A DNA stretch of 64,000 bases. Origin: Methylobacterium bullatum (GTDB lineage: Bacteria > Pseudomonadota > Alphaproteobacteria > Rhizobiales > Beijerinckiaceae). The DNA lies in the NCBI RefSeq assembly GCF_014845095.1, contig NZ_NKUG01000051.1:1-64000 (forward strand). Direction: 5' to 3'. The notes under the pieces were generated by a model. It saw only the letters and a list, made by a program, of their open reading frames with translations, ran no database searches and had not been told where the DNA came from. Position numbers and translations under genes: made by a program. Below, piece by piece: positions 9,682 through 19,373 of this stretch; position 1 is the first letter of the stretch; each line of letters starts with the position of its first letter.

Positions 9682-10299
9682 TCAATGCGGGCGCAGGCCC
9701 GACGCGACCCTCGCCGCCCGGCGGATGGCTTCCGGCTGCGGCTCGCCGGCCGGGACGACCCAGCTGCCGCCGACGCAGAGAACCTGCGCGATCTTCAGCC
9801 AATCCGGTGCGGTCGCCTCGGTGATCCCGCCGGTGGGGCAGAAGCGGACCTGCCCGAACGGGCCGGTGAGGGCCTTCAGGGCCTTGACGCCCCCGGCCGC
9901 TTCGGCGGGAAAGAACTTGAACCGGTCGAGCCCGTGGTCGAGGCCGCGCATGATGTCGGCGGCATTGGCGACCCCCGGCAGGAACGGGATGCCGCGAGCG
10001 ATGGCGGCCTTCGTTAGCGGGTCGGTGAGACCGGGGCTGACGATGAACTGCGCGCCCGCCTCCATCGCCGCGTCGAGATCCCGCTCGTTGAGCACGGTGC
10101 CCGCGCCGACGACGGCCCCCTCCACTTGCGCCATGATGCGGATCACCTCCAGGGCGGCGGGGGTCCGCAGGGTGACCTCCAGGGCCGTCAGGCCGCCATC
10201 CACCAGCGCCCTGGCGATCGGCTCGGCATGGGCGGCGTCCTCGATCACGAGGACGGGGATCACGGGAACGGAGCGCATCAGCGCGTCGATGGTGGTCAT
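9682..10299 (-). CDS. eda: KDPG aldolase (2-dehydro-3-deoxy-phosphogluconate aldolase)
   Basis: Cleaves 2-keto-3-deoxy-6-phosphogluconate to pyruvate and glyceraldehyde 3-phosphate, the last step of the Entner-Doudoroff pathway. It is a TIM barrel of 205 residues, the usual size. The proton-relay Glu lies in LTALEVTLRT, the VVGAGTVLN loop is intact, and the Schiff-base Lys lies in DRFKFFPAEAAGG. The phosphate-binding end reads FCPTGGI. It lies downstream of edd on the same strand with a 171-base gap, so it is either co-transcribed or has its own promoter. Confidence 0.95.
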   Translation of the reverse strand: MTTIDALMRSVPVIPVLVIEDAAHAEPIARALVDGGLTALEVTLRTPAALEVIRIMAQVEGAVVGAGTVLNERDLDAAMEAGAQFIVSPGLTDPLTKAAIARGIPFLPGVANAADIMRGLDHGLDRFKFFPAEAAGGVKALKALTGPFGQVRFCPTGGITEATAPDWLKIAQVLCVGGSWVVPAGEPQPEAIRRAARVASGLRPH

Positions 10300-10373
10300 G
10301 AAATCGTCCTCTGGGTCGTGAAAGGGAGACGGTGTCCGTTCGATTGTCCCGGATCGAGGTGTCTCGACAGGCC

Positions 10374-10394
10374 CCCTCTCCTTCCAGGAGAGGG
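10374..10394. repeat. Small GC-rich hairpin between edd and eda
   Basis: ccctctcct (10374-10382) pairs perfectly with aggagaggg (10386-10394) over a 3-base loop. It lies in the 171-base edd-eda spacer. It resembles short palindromic intergenic elements common in GC-rich alphaproteobacteria. No T run follows on either strand. Confidence 0.5.
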
Positions 10395-10470
10395 AACCCG
10401 CGCCCTGCTTCCCGTCTCGGAGACACGCGCGAGCCGAGGGGCCGGAAGACCGCCCTGCAATAAGACCGTC

Positions 10471-12294
10471 CTACAATCCGGCGGCGCTGAGCATCGCGGA
10501 CGCGCCCTGCTCGGCCCCGTCGGCCCCGTGGCGCATGAAGGCGAAGAGCTCGCGGCCGGTCCCGAAAGCCGGCGGCGGCGGGGTGGCGCCCTCCCGCGCC
10601 TCCCATTCCGCCGGGTCGACGAGGGCCTGGAGCGTTCCGTCCTCGGCGCTGAGGCGGACGATGTCCCCGTCGCGCAGCTTGCCCAGCGGACCGCCGCCGA
10701 GGGCCTCGGGGCTCAGATGGATCGCCGCCGGTACCTTTCCGGAAGCGCCGGACATGCGCCCGTCGGTGACGAGGGCGACGCGGAAGCCGCGATCCTGCAG
10801 GACGCCGAGCTGAGGCGTCAGTTTGTGCAGTTCGGGCATTCCGTTGGCTTTCGGCCCCTGGAAACGCACGACGACGACGACGTCCCGCTCCAGTTCGCCC
10901 GCCTTGAAGGCAGCCATGACATCGTCCTGATCGTCGAACACCCGTGCCGGTGCCTCCACCGTCCAGCGCGAGGGATCGACGGCGCTGGTCTTGAAGGTGG
11001 CCCGGCCGAGATTGCCCTTCACCAGCCGCATCCCGCCATCCGGCTGGAAGGCGTTGGCGGGGCCGCGCAGGATGCTCTCGTCATGGGAGGAAGCGGGCGC
11101 GTCCTCGAACACCAGTGCGTCCTCGATGAGCTTCGGGTCGCGGGCGTGGTCGCGCAGGCGCCCGCCGGCCACGGTGAGGATGTCGTCGTGCAGCAGGCCC
11201 GCATCGATCAGGCTGGCGATGACGTAGGACATGCCGCCGGCGGCGTGGAAGTGGTTCACATCCCCGGAGCCATTGGGATAGACCTTGGCCACCTGCGGGA
11301 TGACCGCCGAGAGCCTGTCGAAATCCTCCCAGTCGACGATGATCCCGGCGGCCCTGGCGATGGCCGGCAGGTGGATGGCGTGGTTGGTTGAGCCGCCGGT
11401 GGCCAAGAGGCCGATGATCGCGTTGACGATGGCCTTCTCGTCGACACAGCGCCCGAGGGGCCGGTAATCGTTGCCGGAGGCACCGATCTCCGTGAGCCGG
11501 TGGACGGCCGCGCGGGTCACCGCCTGGCGCAGCTTCGTGCCGGGATTGATGAAGGACGCGCCGGGCATGTGCAGGCCCATCACGTCCATCATCATCTGGT
11601 TGGAATTGGCGGTGCCGTAGAAGGTGCAGGTTCCCGCCCCGTGATAGGACGCGGATTCCGATTCCAGCAGCTCGTCGCGGCCGACCTTGCCCTCGGCATA
11701 GAGCTGGCGGATGCGCTGCTTCTCCTTGTTGGCGAGGCCCGAGGGCATCGGCCCGGCAGGGATCAGGATCTGCGGCAGGTGCCCGAAGCGCAGCGCCCCG
11801 ATGAGCAGGCCCGGCACGATCTTGTCGCAGATGCCGAGGAGGGCCGCCCCGTCGAACATGCCGTGGCTGAGCCCCACCGCCGTGGAGAGCGCGATGGTGT
11901 CGCGCGAGAACAGCGACAGTTCCATGCCGCGCTGGCCTTGGGTGACGCCGTCGCACATGGCCGGCACGCCGCCCGCCACCTGGGCCGTGGCACCGACCTC
12001 GCGGGCGAACAGCTTCATCTGCTCCGGGTAGCGGCCATAGGGCTGATGCGCCGACAGCATGTCGTTATAGGCGGTGACGATGCCGATATTCATGCCCCGG
12101 CCGGCCTTGATCGCCGGCTTGTCCTCCCCGGAGGCCGCGAAGCCATGGGCGAGGTTGCCGCAATTGAGCATCGGCCGGTGCACGCCGCCGTCGCGTTCGC
12201 GGGCGATCAGGTCGAGATAGGCGCGCCGGCTCGCCTTGGAGCGCGTCACCACGCGCTCGGTGACGGCTGCGACTTCCGGGTGAAGCTCGGTCAT
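10471..12294 (-). CDS. edd: Phosphogluconate dehydratase
   Basis: Dehydrates 6-phosphogluconate to KDPG in the Entner-Doudoroff pathway, using an iron-sulfur cluster. It has 607 residues, the normal Edd length, and belongs to the IlvD/Edd family. Cluster-associated cysteines are seen in [25 protein letters not shown] and [12 protein letters not shown]. The motif [16 protein letters not shown] at the C-terminus is typical of Edd rather than IlvD. Together with eda it gives a complete two-step ED branch. No truncation is visible. Confidence 0.95.
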   Translation of the reverse strand: MTELHPEVAAVTERVVTRSKASRRAYLDLIARERDGGVHRPMLNCGNLAHGFAASGEDKPAIKAGRGMNIGIVTAYNDMLSAHQPYGRYPEQMKLFAREVGATAQVAGGVPAMCDGVTQGQRGMELSLFSRDTIALSTAVGLSHGMFDGAALLGICDKIVPGLLIGALRFGHLPQILIPAGPMPSGLANKEKQRIRQLYAEGKVGRDELLESESASYHGAGTCTFYGTANSNQMMMDVMGLHMPGASFINPGTKLRQAVTRAAVHRLTEIGASGNDYRPLGRCVDEKAIVNAIIGLLATGGSTNHAIHLPAIARAAGIIVDWEDFDRLSAVIPQVAKVYPNGSGDVNHFHAAGGMSYVIASLIDAGLLHDDILTVAGGRLRDHARDPKLIEDALVFEDAPASSHDESILRGPANAFQPDGGMRLVKGNLGRATFKTSAVDPSRWTVEAPARVFDDQDDVMAAFKAGELERDVVVVVRFQGPKANGMPELHKLTPQLGVLQDRGFRVALVTDGRMSGASGKVPAAIHLSPEALGGGPLGKLRDGDIVRLSAEDGTLQALVDPAEWEAREGATPPPPAFGTGRELFAFMRHGADGAEQGASAMLSAAGL

Positions 12295-12443
12295 GGCAGA
12301 TCCTTCCCTCGCTGATGCGAAGCCACCTGCTGTCAGGAACGTAGAGGGCTCGTCTCGCAGGCGATAGATCGGTCGCCGCGCGGTACGATCAATGACCGGA
12401 TCGGCTCAGCACGTTTCAGGCCATCGCGGTTCGGTGCGGGCGA

Positions 12444-12530
12444 TGGTGCGGACGGCGGGACTCGAACCCGCACAGCCTTTCAGCCGCAAGATTTTAAGTC
12501 TCGTGCGTCTACCGGTTTCGCCACGTCCGC
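12444..12530 (-). tRNA. tRNA-Leu (anticodon UAA)
   Basis: An 87-base cloverleaf is read on the minus strand. The acceptor stem GCGGACG pairs with CGTCCGC, and the 3' CCA is encoded (12444-12446). The D-arm contains AACCGGTAGACGC. The anticodon stem CGAGA/TCTTG encloses the loop CTTAAAA, with anticodon TAA. A long variable arm, as expected for leucine tRNA, precedes the T-arm GCGGGTTCGAGTCCCGC. Confidence 0.96.
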
Positions 12531-12567
12531 ATTGCGGGATCAGCGGTAACGAGGCGAGGCTCCGAGA

Positions 12568-13785
12568 TCAAGGCGCCCAGCCATAGAGCCAGTCGTAGCG
12601 GCGGCCCATCCCGGCGGGGCCGAGGCGGCGCATGACGAGGTTGCGGGCAAAACCGACGAGCCCGCCCGCATGGTAGGTCCGGCCGTTGCCGCGCGCGGCC
12701 GATTGCACGCGCCGGGTGCGGGGCGCGCGCAGGCCGGCATAGGCCGCCAGCGAGGCCGCCACGTCGTCGGCCCGCAGGGTCAGGGCGAAGACGGCCGCGT
12801 CCTCGATGGCCAGCGCCGCCCCCTGCGCGAGGAACGGCAGGACCGGATGGGCCGCGTCGCCGATGAGGGCCACCCGGCCCCGCGCCATGGGCCGCGCGGT
12901 CGGCCGGTCGACCAGCGACCAGACCAGCCAGGAATCCGGCGCGGTCAGGAGCTCGGCCAGAACCGGGGTCGCGTCCGGGAACTGCGCGCGCAGGACGGCG
13001 GGTTCGCCGAGCTGGCCCCAATCCTCGCTGCCGAGGCGCTCGGGCACCACGGCCACGATGTTGATGCTCCGCCCGCCCTGGATCGGGTAATGCACCACGT
13101 GCCGGCGGCGCCCGAGCCACAGGCCGGTCTCGTCGCCCTGCAATTCCGGTGGCGCGGCATCGCGTGGGATCGTGGCGCGCCAGGCGGCCTCGCCGCAGGA
13201 TCGCAACCGCCGGCCGTCGAAATGACCGCGCAGGGTCGAGCGCACGCCATCGGCCCCCACCACGAGGTCGACGGCCAGCGTCTCGGATCGCGAGCCCTGG
13301 CCGCTTTCCAGGGTCAACTCGACGGAGGTGTCCGATTCAGCGAGCCCCCTGACGTCCCGCCCCATCATCAGGCGGATTCCCGGCCGGCTGCGCACGGCAT
13401 CGAGCAGGAGCGTCTGCAGGTCGGCCCGGTGGATGACGTAATAGGGCGCGCCGTGGCGGCCGCGCAGTTCGGCCCCGAGTTCGACGCCGCCGATCTCGCG
13501 CCCCGACCCGAGGGCACGCACCACCACCCGTGGCGGCTCGCTCGCCGCCCGGCGCAGGGCGGCGCCGAGGCCGAGGGAGATCAGCACGCGGCTGGCATTC
13601 GGGGAGAGCTGCAGGCCGGCGCCGACCTCGCTGAACCCGGTCCGGCGCTCGACGAGCGTCACCTCATGCCCGGCGGCATCGAGGGCAAGGGCGGCCGTCA
13701 GGCCCCCTATGCCCGCGCCGACGATGGCGACGGCGAGGCTGGGGGCGGCGTGAGGGGCTCGGGACCCATGGGAACCGTCGGACAC
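12568..13785 (-). CDS. FAD-dependent aromatic-ring monooxygenase (salicylate hydroxylase/UbiH-like)
   Basis: A flavin monooxygenase of the FAD_binding_3 family, about 405 residues. The N-terminal Rossmann motif AIVGAGIGGLTAALALDAAG binds FAD; GADGVRSTLR and GRVALIGDAAHPVLPFLAQG are the second and third FAD signatures. It most resembles salicylate/6-hydroxynicotinate hydroxylase-type enzymes, but the substrate cannot be read from the sequence. The GTG start at 13785 (VSDGSHG) is chosen because upstream codons run towards the next gene. It lies downstream of the CHCC zinc-finger gene on the same strand. Confidence 0.85.
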   Translation of the reverse strand: MSDGSHGSRAPHAAPSLAVAIVGAGIGGLTAALALDAAGHEVTLVERRTGFSEVGAGLQLSPNASRVLISLGLGAALRRAASEPPRVVVRALGSGREIGGVELGAELRGRHGAPYYVIHRADLQTLLLDAVRSRPGIRLMMGRDVRGLAESDTSVELTLESGQGSRSETLAVDLVVGADGVRSTLRGHFDGRRLRSCGEAAWRATIPRDAAPPELQGDETGLWLGRRRHVVHYPIQGGRSINIVAVVPERLGSEDWGQLGEPAVLRAQFPDATPVLAELLTAPDSWLVWSLVDRPTARPMARGRVALIGDAAHPVLPFLAQGAALAIEDAAVFALTLRADDVAASLAAYAGLRAPRTRRVQSAARGNGRTYHAGGLVGFARNLVMRRLGPAGMGRRYDWLYGWAP

Positions 13786-13817
13786 CTGCGGATCTCGCCC
13801 TCGCGAATCGTGTGCGA

Positions 13818-14072
13818 TCAGGCGGCCTTCGCGCCGTTGTCGTCCCAGACGGCGGCGGCCGGATCGGCCGTGCCGGCCTTCAGGCCGGGGCGATAGCGGT
13901 AGAGCGTCGAGCAATACTGGCAGATGATCTCGTCGTCGGTCCCCATGTCGAGGAAGACGTGCGGATGATCGAAGGGCGGCTTGGCGCCGATGCACATGAA
14001 CTCCTTGGAGCCCACTTCGATCAGGGCAACTCCGAGGTCGTTATGGAAATGCGGCACCGCCTTGTCAGCCAT
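13818..14072 (-). CDS. CHCC-type zinc-finger protein
   Basis: An 84-residue cytoplasmic protein of the zf-CHCC family (also seen as NDUFS6-like proteins). The likely zinc ligands are Cys in EFMCIG, His in [10 protein letters not shown] and two Cys in [12 protein letters not shown]. The start ATG at 14072 (MADKAVPHF) fits family length. Bacterial members are abundant and short, and in mitochondria the related subunit serves complex I. The bacterial role is not settled, so no function is claimed. It is separated from the FAD monooxygenase gene by 32 bases. Confidence 0.85.
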   Translation of the reverse strand: MADKAVPHFHNDLGVALIEVGSKEFMCIGAKPPFDHPHVFLDMGTDDEIICQYCSTLYRYRPGLKAGTADPAAAVWDDNGAKAA

Positions 14073-14284
14073 CGCCCGATCCTGCCTCCGTCCCGCCGGG
14101 GCCGAGCCCCGCCCGGGCACCATTGCTCCGTCCGGGCCATTCTCTACCCGCTCGTCGCCCTCAAGCCTAGCGCCGAGGATTCCCCAAGCCCAGCAAAAAG
14201 CCCGCCTCGTCGAGGCTTGGCCTCCCGCGCATGCCGCCTTAGAGAGGGATGTCTCTCAGCCGCTCTTACGAAACCACGTTCCCC

Positions 14285-15115
14285 ATGACCCAGAACGAAC
14301 AGGCCGTCGTCGAAGGCGGTCGCCGCGCGCCTCGGCCGCCGATTCACGGTCCCGAAGGGTTCGAGGGCATGCGCAAGGCCGGCCGCCTCACGGCGGAGGC
14401 CCTCGACGTGCTGATGGAGGCCACCGCCCCCGGCGTGACCACGGAGGCGCTGGACCGCCTCGCCTACGAATTCGCCATGGACAACGGCGCCTACCCGGCC
14501 TCGCTGCTCTATCGCGGCTACCCGAAGTCGATCTGCACCTCGATCAACCACGTGGTCTGCCACGGCATCCCCAACGACAAGCCCCTGCGCGACGGCGACA
14601 TCGTCAATCTCGACATCTGCCTCATCGTCGACGGCTGGCACGGCGACAGCAGCCGCATGGCCTATGTCGGCGAAGTGCCGCGCAAGGCGGCACGCCTGTG
14701 CGAGATCACCCACGAATGCCTCATGCGGGGCATCGCCGCGATCAAGCCGGGCGGCTCCACCACGGATATCGGCCGTGCGATCCAGGCCTATGCCGAAGCC
14801 GAGCGCTGCTCCGTGGTGCGCGATTTCTGCGGGCACGGCCTCGGGCGCATCTATCACGATGCGCCGACCATCCTGCACTATGTCGAGCCGAGCTACGACG
14901 TGGCCTTCGAGCCGGGGCAGTTCTTCACGGTCGAGCCCATGATCAATCTCGGCCGCCCGGCGGTGAAGGTGCTCTCCGACGGCTGGACCGCCGTGACGCG
15001 GGATCGCTCGCTCTCGGCGCAGTTCGAGCACACGGTGGCGGTGACGGAGACGGGGGTCGAGGTCTTCACCTTCTCGCCCAAGGGCCTGCATCAGCCGATC
15101 GCCCCCTCCGCCTGA
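14285..15115 (+). CDS. map: Methionine aminopeptidase type I
   Basis: Removes the initiator Met from new proteins. About 276 residues from ATG 14285 (MTQNEQAVV); an in-frame ATG at 14249 gives 288 residues and remains possible. The M24 pita-bread fold is seen with metal ligands Asp in [19 protein letters not shown] (two Asp), His in [11 protein letters not shown], Glu in FTVEPMIN and Glu in FEHTVAV. The catalytic His lies in NHVVCHGIP. It is followed directly by radC, three bases after the stop. Confidence 0.95.
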   Translation: MTQNEQAVVEGGRRAPRPPIHGPEGFEGMRKAGRLTAEALDVLMEATAPGVTTEALDRLAYEFAMDNGAYPASLLYRGYPKSICTSINHVVCHGIPNDKPLRDGDIVNLDICLIVDGWHGDSSRMAYVGEVPRKAARLCEITHECLMRGIAAIKPGGSTTDIGRAIQAYAEAERCSVVRDFCGHGLGRIYHDAPTILHYVEPSYDVAFEPGQFFTVEPMINLGRPAVKVLSDGWTAVTRDRSLSAQFEHTVAVTETGVEVFTFSPKGLHQPIAPSA

Positions 15116-15117
15116 CG

Positions 15118-15861
15118 ATGCCGGGATCCGGAGGCAAGACGATGCCGCGCCTCCCCCTCGAAGCGCCCGCCGGCGAGGCGGCCTCGGACGCTCCCCATTA
15201 TCTCGGGCACCGCGACCGGCTGCGGGCGCGCTTCGCCCAGGCCGGGGCGGATGCCCTGCCGGATTACGAACTCCTCGAACTCGTCCTCTTCCGCGCCATC
15301 CCGCGACGGGACGTGAAGCCCCTGGCCAAGGCCCTGATCCGCCGCTTCGGCAGTTTCGCCGAAGTGGTGAGCGCGGAGCCGAACCGCCTCGCGGAGGTGG
15401 AGGGCGTGAGCCAGGGCGTCGTCGCCGATCTCAAGCTCATCGAGGCGGCGGGCCATCGCCTGGCGCGGGGCGCCATCGCCGCGCGGCCCCTGCTCTCCTC
15501 CTGGGCGGCGCTCCTCGAATATTGCCGCGCCACCATGGCGTTCTCGCCGCGCGAGCAGTTCCGCGTGCTGTTCCTGGACAAGCGCAACCACCTCATCGCC
15601 GACGAGGTCCAGGGCCGCGGCACCGTCGATCACACCCCGGTCTATCCGAGGGAGGTGGCCCGCCGCGCCCTCGAACTCTCGGCCACCGCCATCATCCTCG
15701 CGCACAACCACCCGTCCGGCGATCCGACGCCCTCCGCGGCCGACATCAGGATGACGCGGGAGATCGTGGCGATCCTCGACCCGCTGGGGATCGTCGTCCA
15801 CGACCACGTCATCCTCGGCCGGGATGGACACGCGAGCCTGAAGGGGTTGAAGCTGATGTGA
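15118..15861 (+). CDS. radC: RadC family JAB-domain protein
   Basis: A 247-residue RadC/MPN+ (JAMM) protein. An N-terminal helix-hairpin-helix-like region (residues about 35-105, YELLELVLF onward) precedes the JAMM domain with the metal-binding signature [12 protein letters not shown] and the His-rich segment VVHDHVILG. RadC is widely annotated as a DNA-repair protein, but its true role is uncertain. It starts two bases after the map stop and is probably translationally coupled to it. Intact, with no sign of mobile-element origin. Confidence 0.93.
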   Translation: MPGSGGKTMPRLPLEAPAGEAASDAPHYLGHRDRLRARFAQAGADALPDYELLELVLFRAIPRRDVKPLAKALIRRFGSFAEVVSAEPNRLAEVEGVSQGVVADLKLIEAAGHRLARGAIAARPLLSSWAALLEYCRATMAFSPREQFRVLFLDKRNHLIADEVQGRGTVDHTPVYPREVARRALELSATAIILAHNHPSGDPTPSAADIRMTREIVAILDPLGIVVHDHVILGRDGHASLKGLKLM

Positions 15862-15999
15862 ACGTGCTACTCTGACGATCGATCGTGGCGGATCGTGCGC
15901 TCCGCGTCGATCGGACGACACCATCGGTCTGCTGCGAAGCGCACATCGTCCCGGTGGCGCGCCTCTTGCGAAGATGCCGGGATAAAAGGGGAGGCGCGA

Positions 16000-17439
16000 A
16001 TGGCGCTCGCTGCGTTCGACGAAATGAATGGGATACCGGGAGCCGCCCTGGGCGATGCCTCGGTTCGCGAAGCCTATGACAGCCTGAGATCGTGGCTCGA
16101 GACGACGCCGCCCGAGCACTTCAACACGCGGCGCAGCCAGGCCGAGATGCTCTTCCGGCGCATCGGCATCACCTTCGCCGTCTACGGCGCCAACGAATCC
16201 ACCGAACGGCTGATCCCCTTCGACATCATCCCACGGGTGATCACGAAGCCGGAATGGAGCTTCCTCGAGCGGGGGCTGAAGCAGCGCGTCACCGCGATCA
16301 ATGCCTTCCTCAACGACATCTATGGCGCCCAGGAATGCATCAAGGCCGGAATCATTCCAGCCGATCTGGTCTATCGCAACCCGCATTACCGGATGGAGAT
16401 GCGGGCCTTCAAAGTCCCGCACGACCTCTACGTCCACATCGCGGGCATCGACATCGTCCGCACCGGCGAGAACGACTTCTTCGTGCTGGAGGACAATGCC
16501 CGCACGCCGTCCGGCGTCTCCTACATGCTGGAGAACCGGGAAGTGATGCTGCGGCTCTTCCCCGAACTGTTCTCGCGCCATCGCGTGGCGCCGGTGGAGA
16601 ACTATCCCGACGCGCTCCTGGCCACCCTGCGCAGCCTCGCCCCGCAGACGGCGACGCGCGACCCCTCCGTCGTGCTGCTCACTCCGGGACGCTACAATTC
16701 CGCGTTCTACGAACACTCGTTCCTGGCCGACAAGCTCGGCGTCGATCTGGTGGAGGCCTCCGATCTCTTCACCAAGGACGACGTGGTCTACATGCGCACC
16801 ACGGAAGGCCCGCGCCGGGTCGACGTGATCTATCGCCGCCTCGACGACGACTTCCTCGATCCCCTGGTGTTCCGGCCCGATTCGGTGCTCGGCGTGCCCG
16901 GCCTGATGAACGCCTACGAGCGCGGGACGGTGACCCTCGCCAACGCGGTCGGCACCGGCATCGCGGACGACAAGGCCGTCTACAGCTACATGCCGGAGAT
17001 CGTGAAGTTCTTCACCGGCGAGGAGCCGATCCTGCACAACGTGCCGACCTATCGCTGCCGCGAGAAGGAGGCCTTCTCCTACGTGATGGACAACCTCGCC
17101 GACCTCGTCGTGAAGGAAGTCAACGGATCGGGCGGCTACGGCATGCTGGTGGGCCCGCACGCCACCAAGCGGGAGATCGAGGATTTCAGCCGCAAGCTGC
17201 GCCACGCGCCGGACGGGTTCATCGCCCAACCGACCCTGGCGCTGTCCACCTGCCCGACCTTCGTCGCGTCCGGCGTCGCGCCGCGCCACGTCGATCTGCG
17301 GCCCTTCGTGCTATGCGGCTCCGACGAGATCCGGATCGTTCCGGGCGGCCTGACCCGCGTCGCCCTCAAGGAAGGGTCGCTCGTCGTCAATTCCAGCCAG
17401 GGCGGGGGCACCAAGGATACCTGGGTGCTGGACGCCTGA
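16000..17439 (+). CDS. Circularly permuted ATP-grasp protein of the Anbu cluster
   Basis: About 479 residues, CP_ATPgrasp family (DUF404/DUF407 type). The start ATG at 16000 has AAAGGGGAGG just upstream; longer in-frame starts lack such a site. Recognisable blocks are FRRIGITFAVYG, ERLIPFDIIPRVI, VLEDNARTPSGVSYMLENR (nucleotide/metal site), VDVIYRRLDDDFLDP and VVKEVNGSGGYGMLVGP. Members are predicted to ligate amino groups to carboxylates in a peptide-like product. It is the first gene of the cluster with alpha-E, transglutaminase and Anbu genes, an association reported in other bacteria. The substrate is unknown. Confidence 0.92.
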   Translation: MALAAFDEMNGIPGAALGDASVREAYDSLRSWLETTPPEHFNTRRSQAEMLFRRIGITFAVYGANESTERLIPFDIIPRVITKPEWSFLERGLKQRVTAINAFLNDIYGAQECIKAGIIPADLVYRNPHYRMEMRAFKVPHDLYVHIAGIDIVRTGENDFFVLEDNARTPSGVSYMLENREVMLRLFPELFSRHRVAPVENYPDALLATLRSLAPQTATRDPSVVLLTPGRYNSAFYEHSFLADKLGVDLVEASDLFTKDDVVYMRTTEGPRRVDVIYRRLDDDFLDPLVFRPDSVLGVPGLMNAYERGTVTLANAVGTGIADDKAVYSYMPEIVKFFTGEEPILHNVPTYRCREKEAFSYVMDNLADLVVKEVNGSGGYGMLVGPHATKREIEDFSRKLRHAPDGFIAQPTLALSTCPTFVASGVAPRHVDLRPFVLCGSDEIRIVPGGLTRVALKEGSLVVNSSQGGGTKDTWVLDA

Positions 17440-17507
17440 CGCTACGCCAAAGCCCACCCCGGAAGCGGGGTGGATCGTTTTCTCGCCCATCGCCTTAACG
17501 GAAGCCC

Positions 17508-18452
17508 ATGCTGTCCCGGACCGCCGACAATCTGTACTGGCTCTCGCGCTACGCCGAGCGGGCCGAGTTCGTCGCCCGCATCCTCGATGCGGCCCATCGG
17601 CTCGCCGCCCTCCCCTCGAGCTATGGTGGCGGCGAGACCAACGAGTGGGCGTCGGCCCTGGCCTCCGCGGGCGACCCGGAGGTGTTCAAGCCGCTCTATG
17701 ACAGCGTCAACGAAGCGACGGTGTGCAACTTCCTGGCCTTCTCGCCCCACAACCCGTCCTCGATCCGCTCCTGCATCGAGACCGCGCGCGAGAATGCCCG
17801 CTCCGTCCGCACCGCCCTGACCACGGAGATGTGGGACGCGATCAACGGTGCCTGGCTCGAACTGCGCAACTACGAAGGCCGCGATCTCAATCGCGACGAG
17901 TTCAGCCGCTTCCTCGAATGGGTCAAGGGCGTGTCCCTCGCCTTCGACGGCTCGGCCTACCGCACCATGCTGCGCAACGACGCCTACTGGTTCACGCGGC
18001 TCGGCACCGCCATCGAGCGGGCCGACAACACCGCCCGCATCCTCGACGTGAAGTATCGCATCCTTCTGCCGGCCACGGAGAAGGTCGGCGGCAGCCTCGA
18101 TTATTTCCAGTGGACCACGATCCTGCGCGAGGTCTCGGCCTTCAACGCCTATCACTGGGTCTATCGCGAGAGCGTGAAGCCGCTGCTGGTCGCCGACCTG
18201 CTGATCCTCAACCGGCAGATGCCGCGCTCCCTGACCAATTGTTACGGCATGCTGGTGGAGCATCTCGATCTCATCGCCGACGCCTATGGCCGCCGCGGCG
18301 CGAGCCAGCGCCTGGCGAGCAACACCCTCGCACGCCTGGAAGGCGAGAACATCGACCGGGTGTTCCGATCGGGTCTGCACGAGTTCGTGACGGCCTTCAT
18401 CGTCGAGAACAATCGTCTCGGCGCGGCGGTCATCGAGCAATATCTGGTGTAG
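17508..18452 (+). CDS. Alpha-E domain protein
   Basis: A 314-residue, largely helical protein of the alpha-E family. It begins with the family pattern MLSRTADNLYWLSRYAERAE and keeps GTAIERADNTARILDVKY and FLEWVKGVSLAFDG. It has no known catalytic site. It is always linked to circularly permuted ATP-grasp and transglutaminase genes and is thought to act with them. It follows the ATP-grasp gene by 68 bases and precedes the transglutaminase gene by 36. Confidence 0.93.
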   Translation: MLSRTADNLYWLSRYAERAEFVARILDAAHRLAALPSSYGGGETNEWASALASAGDPEVFKPLYDSVNEATVCNFLAFSPHNPSSIRSCIETARENARSVRTALTTEMWDAINGAWLELRNYEGRDLNRDEFSRFLEWVKGVSLAFDGSAYRTMLRNDAYWFTRLGTAIERADNTARILDVKYRILLPATEKVGGSLDYFQWTTILREVSAFNAYHWVYRESVKPLLVADLLILNRQMPRSLTNCYGMLVEHLDLIADAYGRRGASQRLASNTLARLEGENIDRVFRSGLHEFVTAFIVENNRLGAAVIEQYLV

Positions 18453-18488
18453 GGTTCCGTCGAATCCCGAGTTCTACAAGAGACGTCC

Positions 18489-19316
18489 ATGCGCATCCGC
18501 GTCTTCCATGAGACCAACTACACCTACGAGCAGCCGGCACGGGGTCTCATCCAGCTCCTCCGCCTTCGACCGCGCGACCATGACGGGCAATATGTCCGCC
18601 GCTGGCGGATCGAGCCCTCGGTGGATGGGCGGATCAGCGAGCGCGAGGACGGGTTCGGCAACGTCACCCACTGGTTCACGGCCGACGAGCCGGCCGACGC
18701 CCTGACGATCCGGGTGACCGGCGAAGTCGACACCAACGAGATGCACGGCATCGTCCGCGGCACCGTGGAACGCCTGCCCGACGTGTTCTATCTGCGCGAT
18801 TCCGATCTCGCGACGGCCAATGGCGAGCTTCAGACTTTCGCCAAGAGCGTGGTCGACGAGGGTGATTCCTCGGTTCTCCCCTGCCTTCACCGTCTCCTCG
18901 CCGCCGTCTTCGACACGGTCGCCTTCGAGCCGGGTCCGGCCAGCGCCAGCACCACCGCCGCGCAATCCTTCGCCGCCGGAAAGGGCGTCTGCCAGGATCT
19001 TGCCCATATTTTCATCGCCGCAGCGCGGCATCTGGAGATTCCCGCCCGCTACGTCTCCGGTTATTTCTTCCACGCCGACAGCGAGGAGGACCAGGGATCG
19101 GGGCATGCTTGGGCGGAAGCTCTGGTGCCCGGTCTGGGATGGGTCGGTTTCGACCCGGCCAATGGTATCGCTACGACGGAGGCGCATATCCGCGTCGCCA
19201 TCGGGCTGGATTATTTAGGTGCGGCCCCGATCAGAGGCAGCCGGATGGGTGGCGGGACTGAAACACTCGAAGTAAAGCTTCGCGTCGAACAGGCTCAGGC
19301 CGCCGTCCAGGTCTAG
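18489..19316 (+). CDS. Transglutaminase-like cysteine peptidase family protein
   Basis: A 275-residue protein with an N-terminal bacterial transglutaminase-associated beta domain (MRIRVFHETNYTYEQPARG) and a transglutaminase core. The catalytic Cys lies in GKGVCQDLAHIF, the His in GSGHAWAEALVPG and the Asp in WVGFDPANG. Such enzymes usually act as proteases or peptide hydrolases rather than cross-linkers. In this cluster it may mature or degrade the product of the ATP-grasp ligase. No signal peptide is visible, so a cytoplasmic location is expected. Confidence 0.93.
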   Translation: MRIRVFHETNYTYEQPARGLIQLLRLRPRDHDGQYVRRWRIEPSVDGRISEREDGFGNVTHWFTADEPADALTIRVTGEVDTNEMHGIVRGTVERLPDVFYLRDSDLATANGELQTFAKSVVDEGDSSVLPCLHRLLAAVFDTVAFEPGPASASTTAAQSFAAGKGVCQDLAHIFIAAARHLEIPARYVSGYFFHADSEEDQGSGHAWAEALVPGLGWVGFDPANGIATTEAHIRVAIGLDYLGAAPIRGSRMGGGTETLEVKLRVEQAQAAVQV

Positions 19317-19373
19317 CCCGTCACAGCATCAAGAATGGCCTGAGAGTCTCGGGCCATCAGGGGTATCGGTATC

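Noticed and set aside
15091-17289. Long minus-strand open frame (about 730 codons) over radC and the ATP-grasp gene
   Set aside because: It is the antisense shadow of well-supported plus-strand genes. High GC removes stop codons from the opposite frames, and its sequence is Arg/Gly/His/Glu-rich with no family motif.
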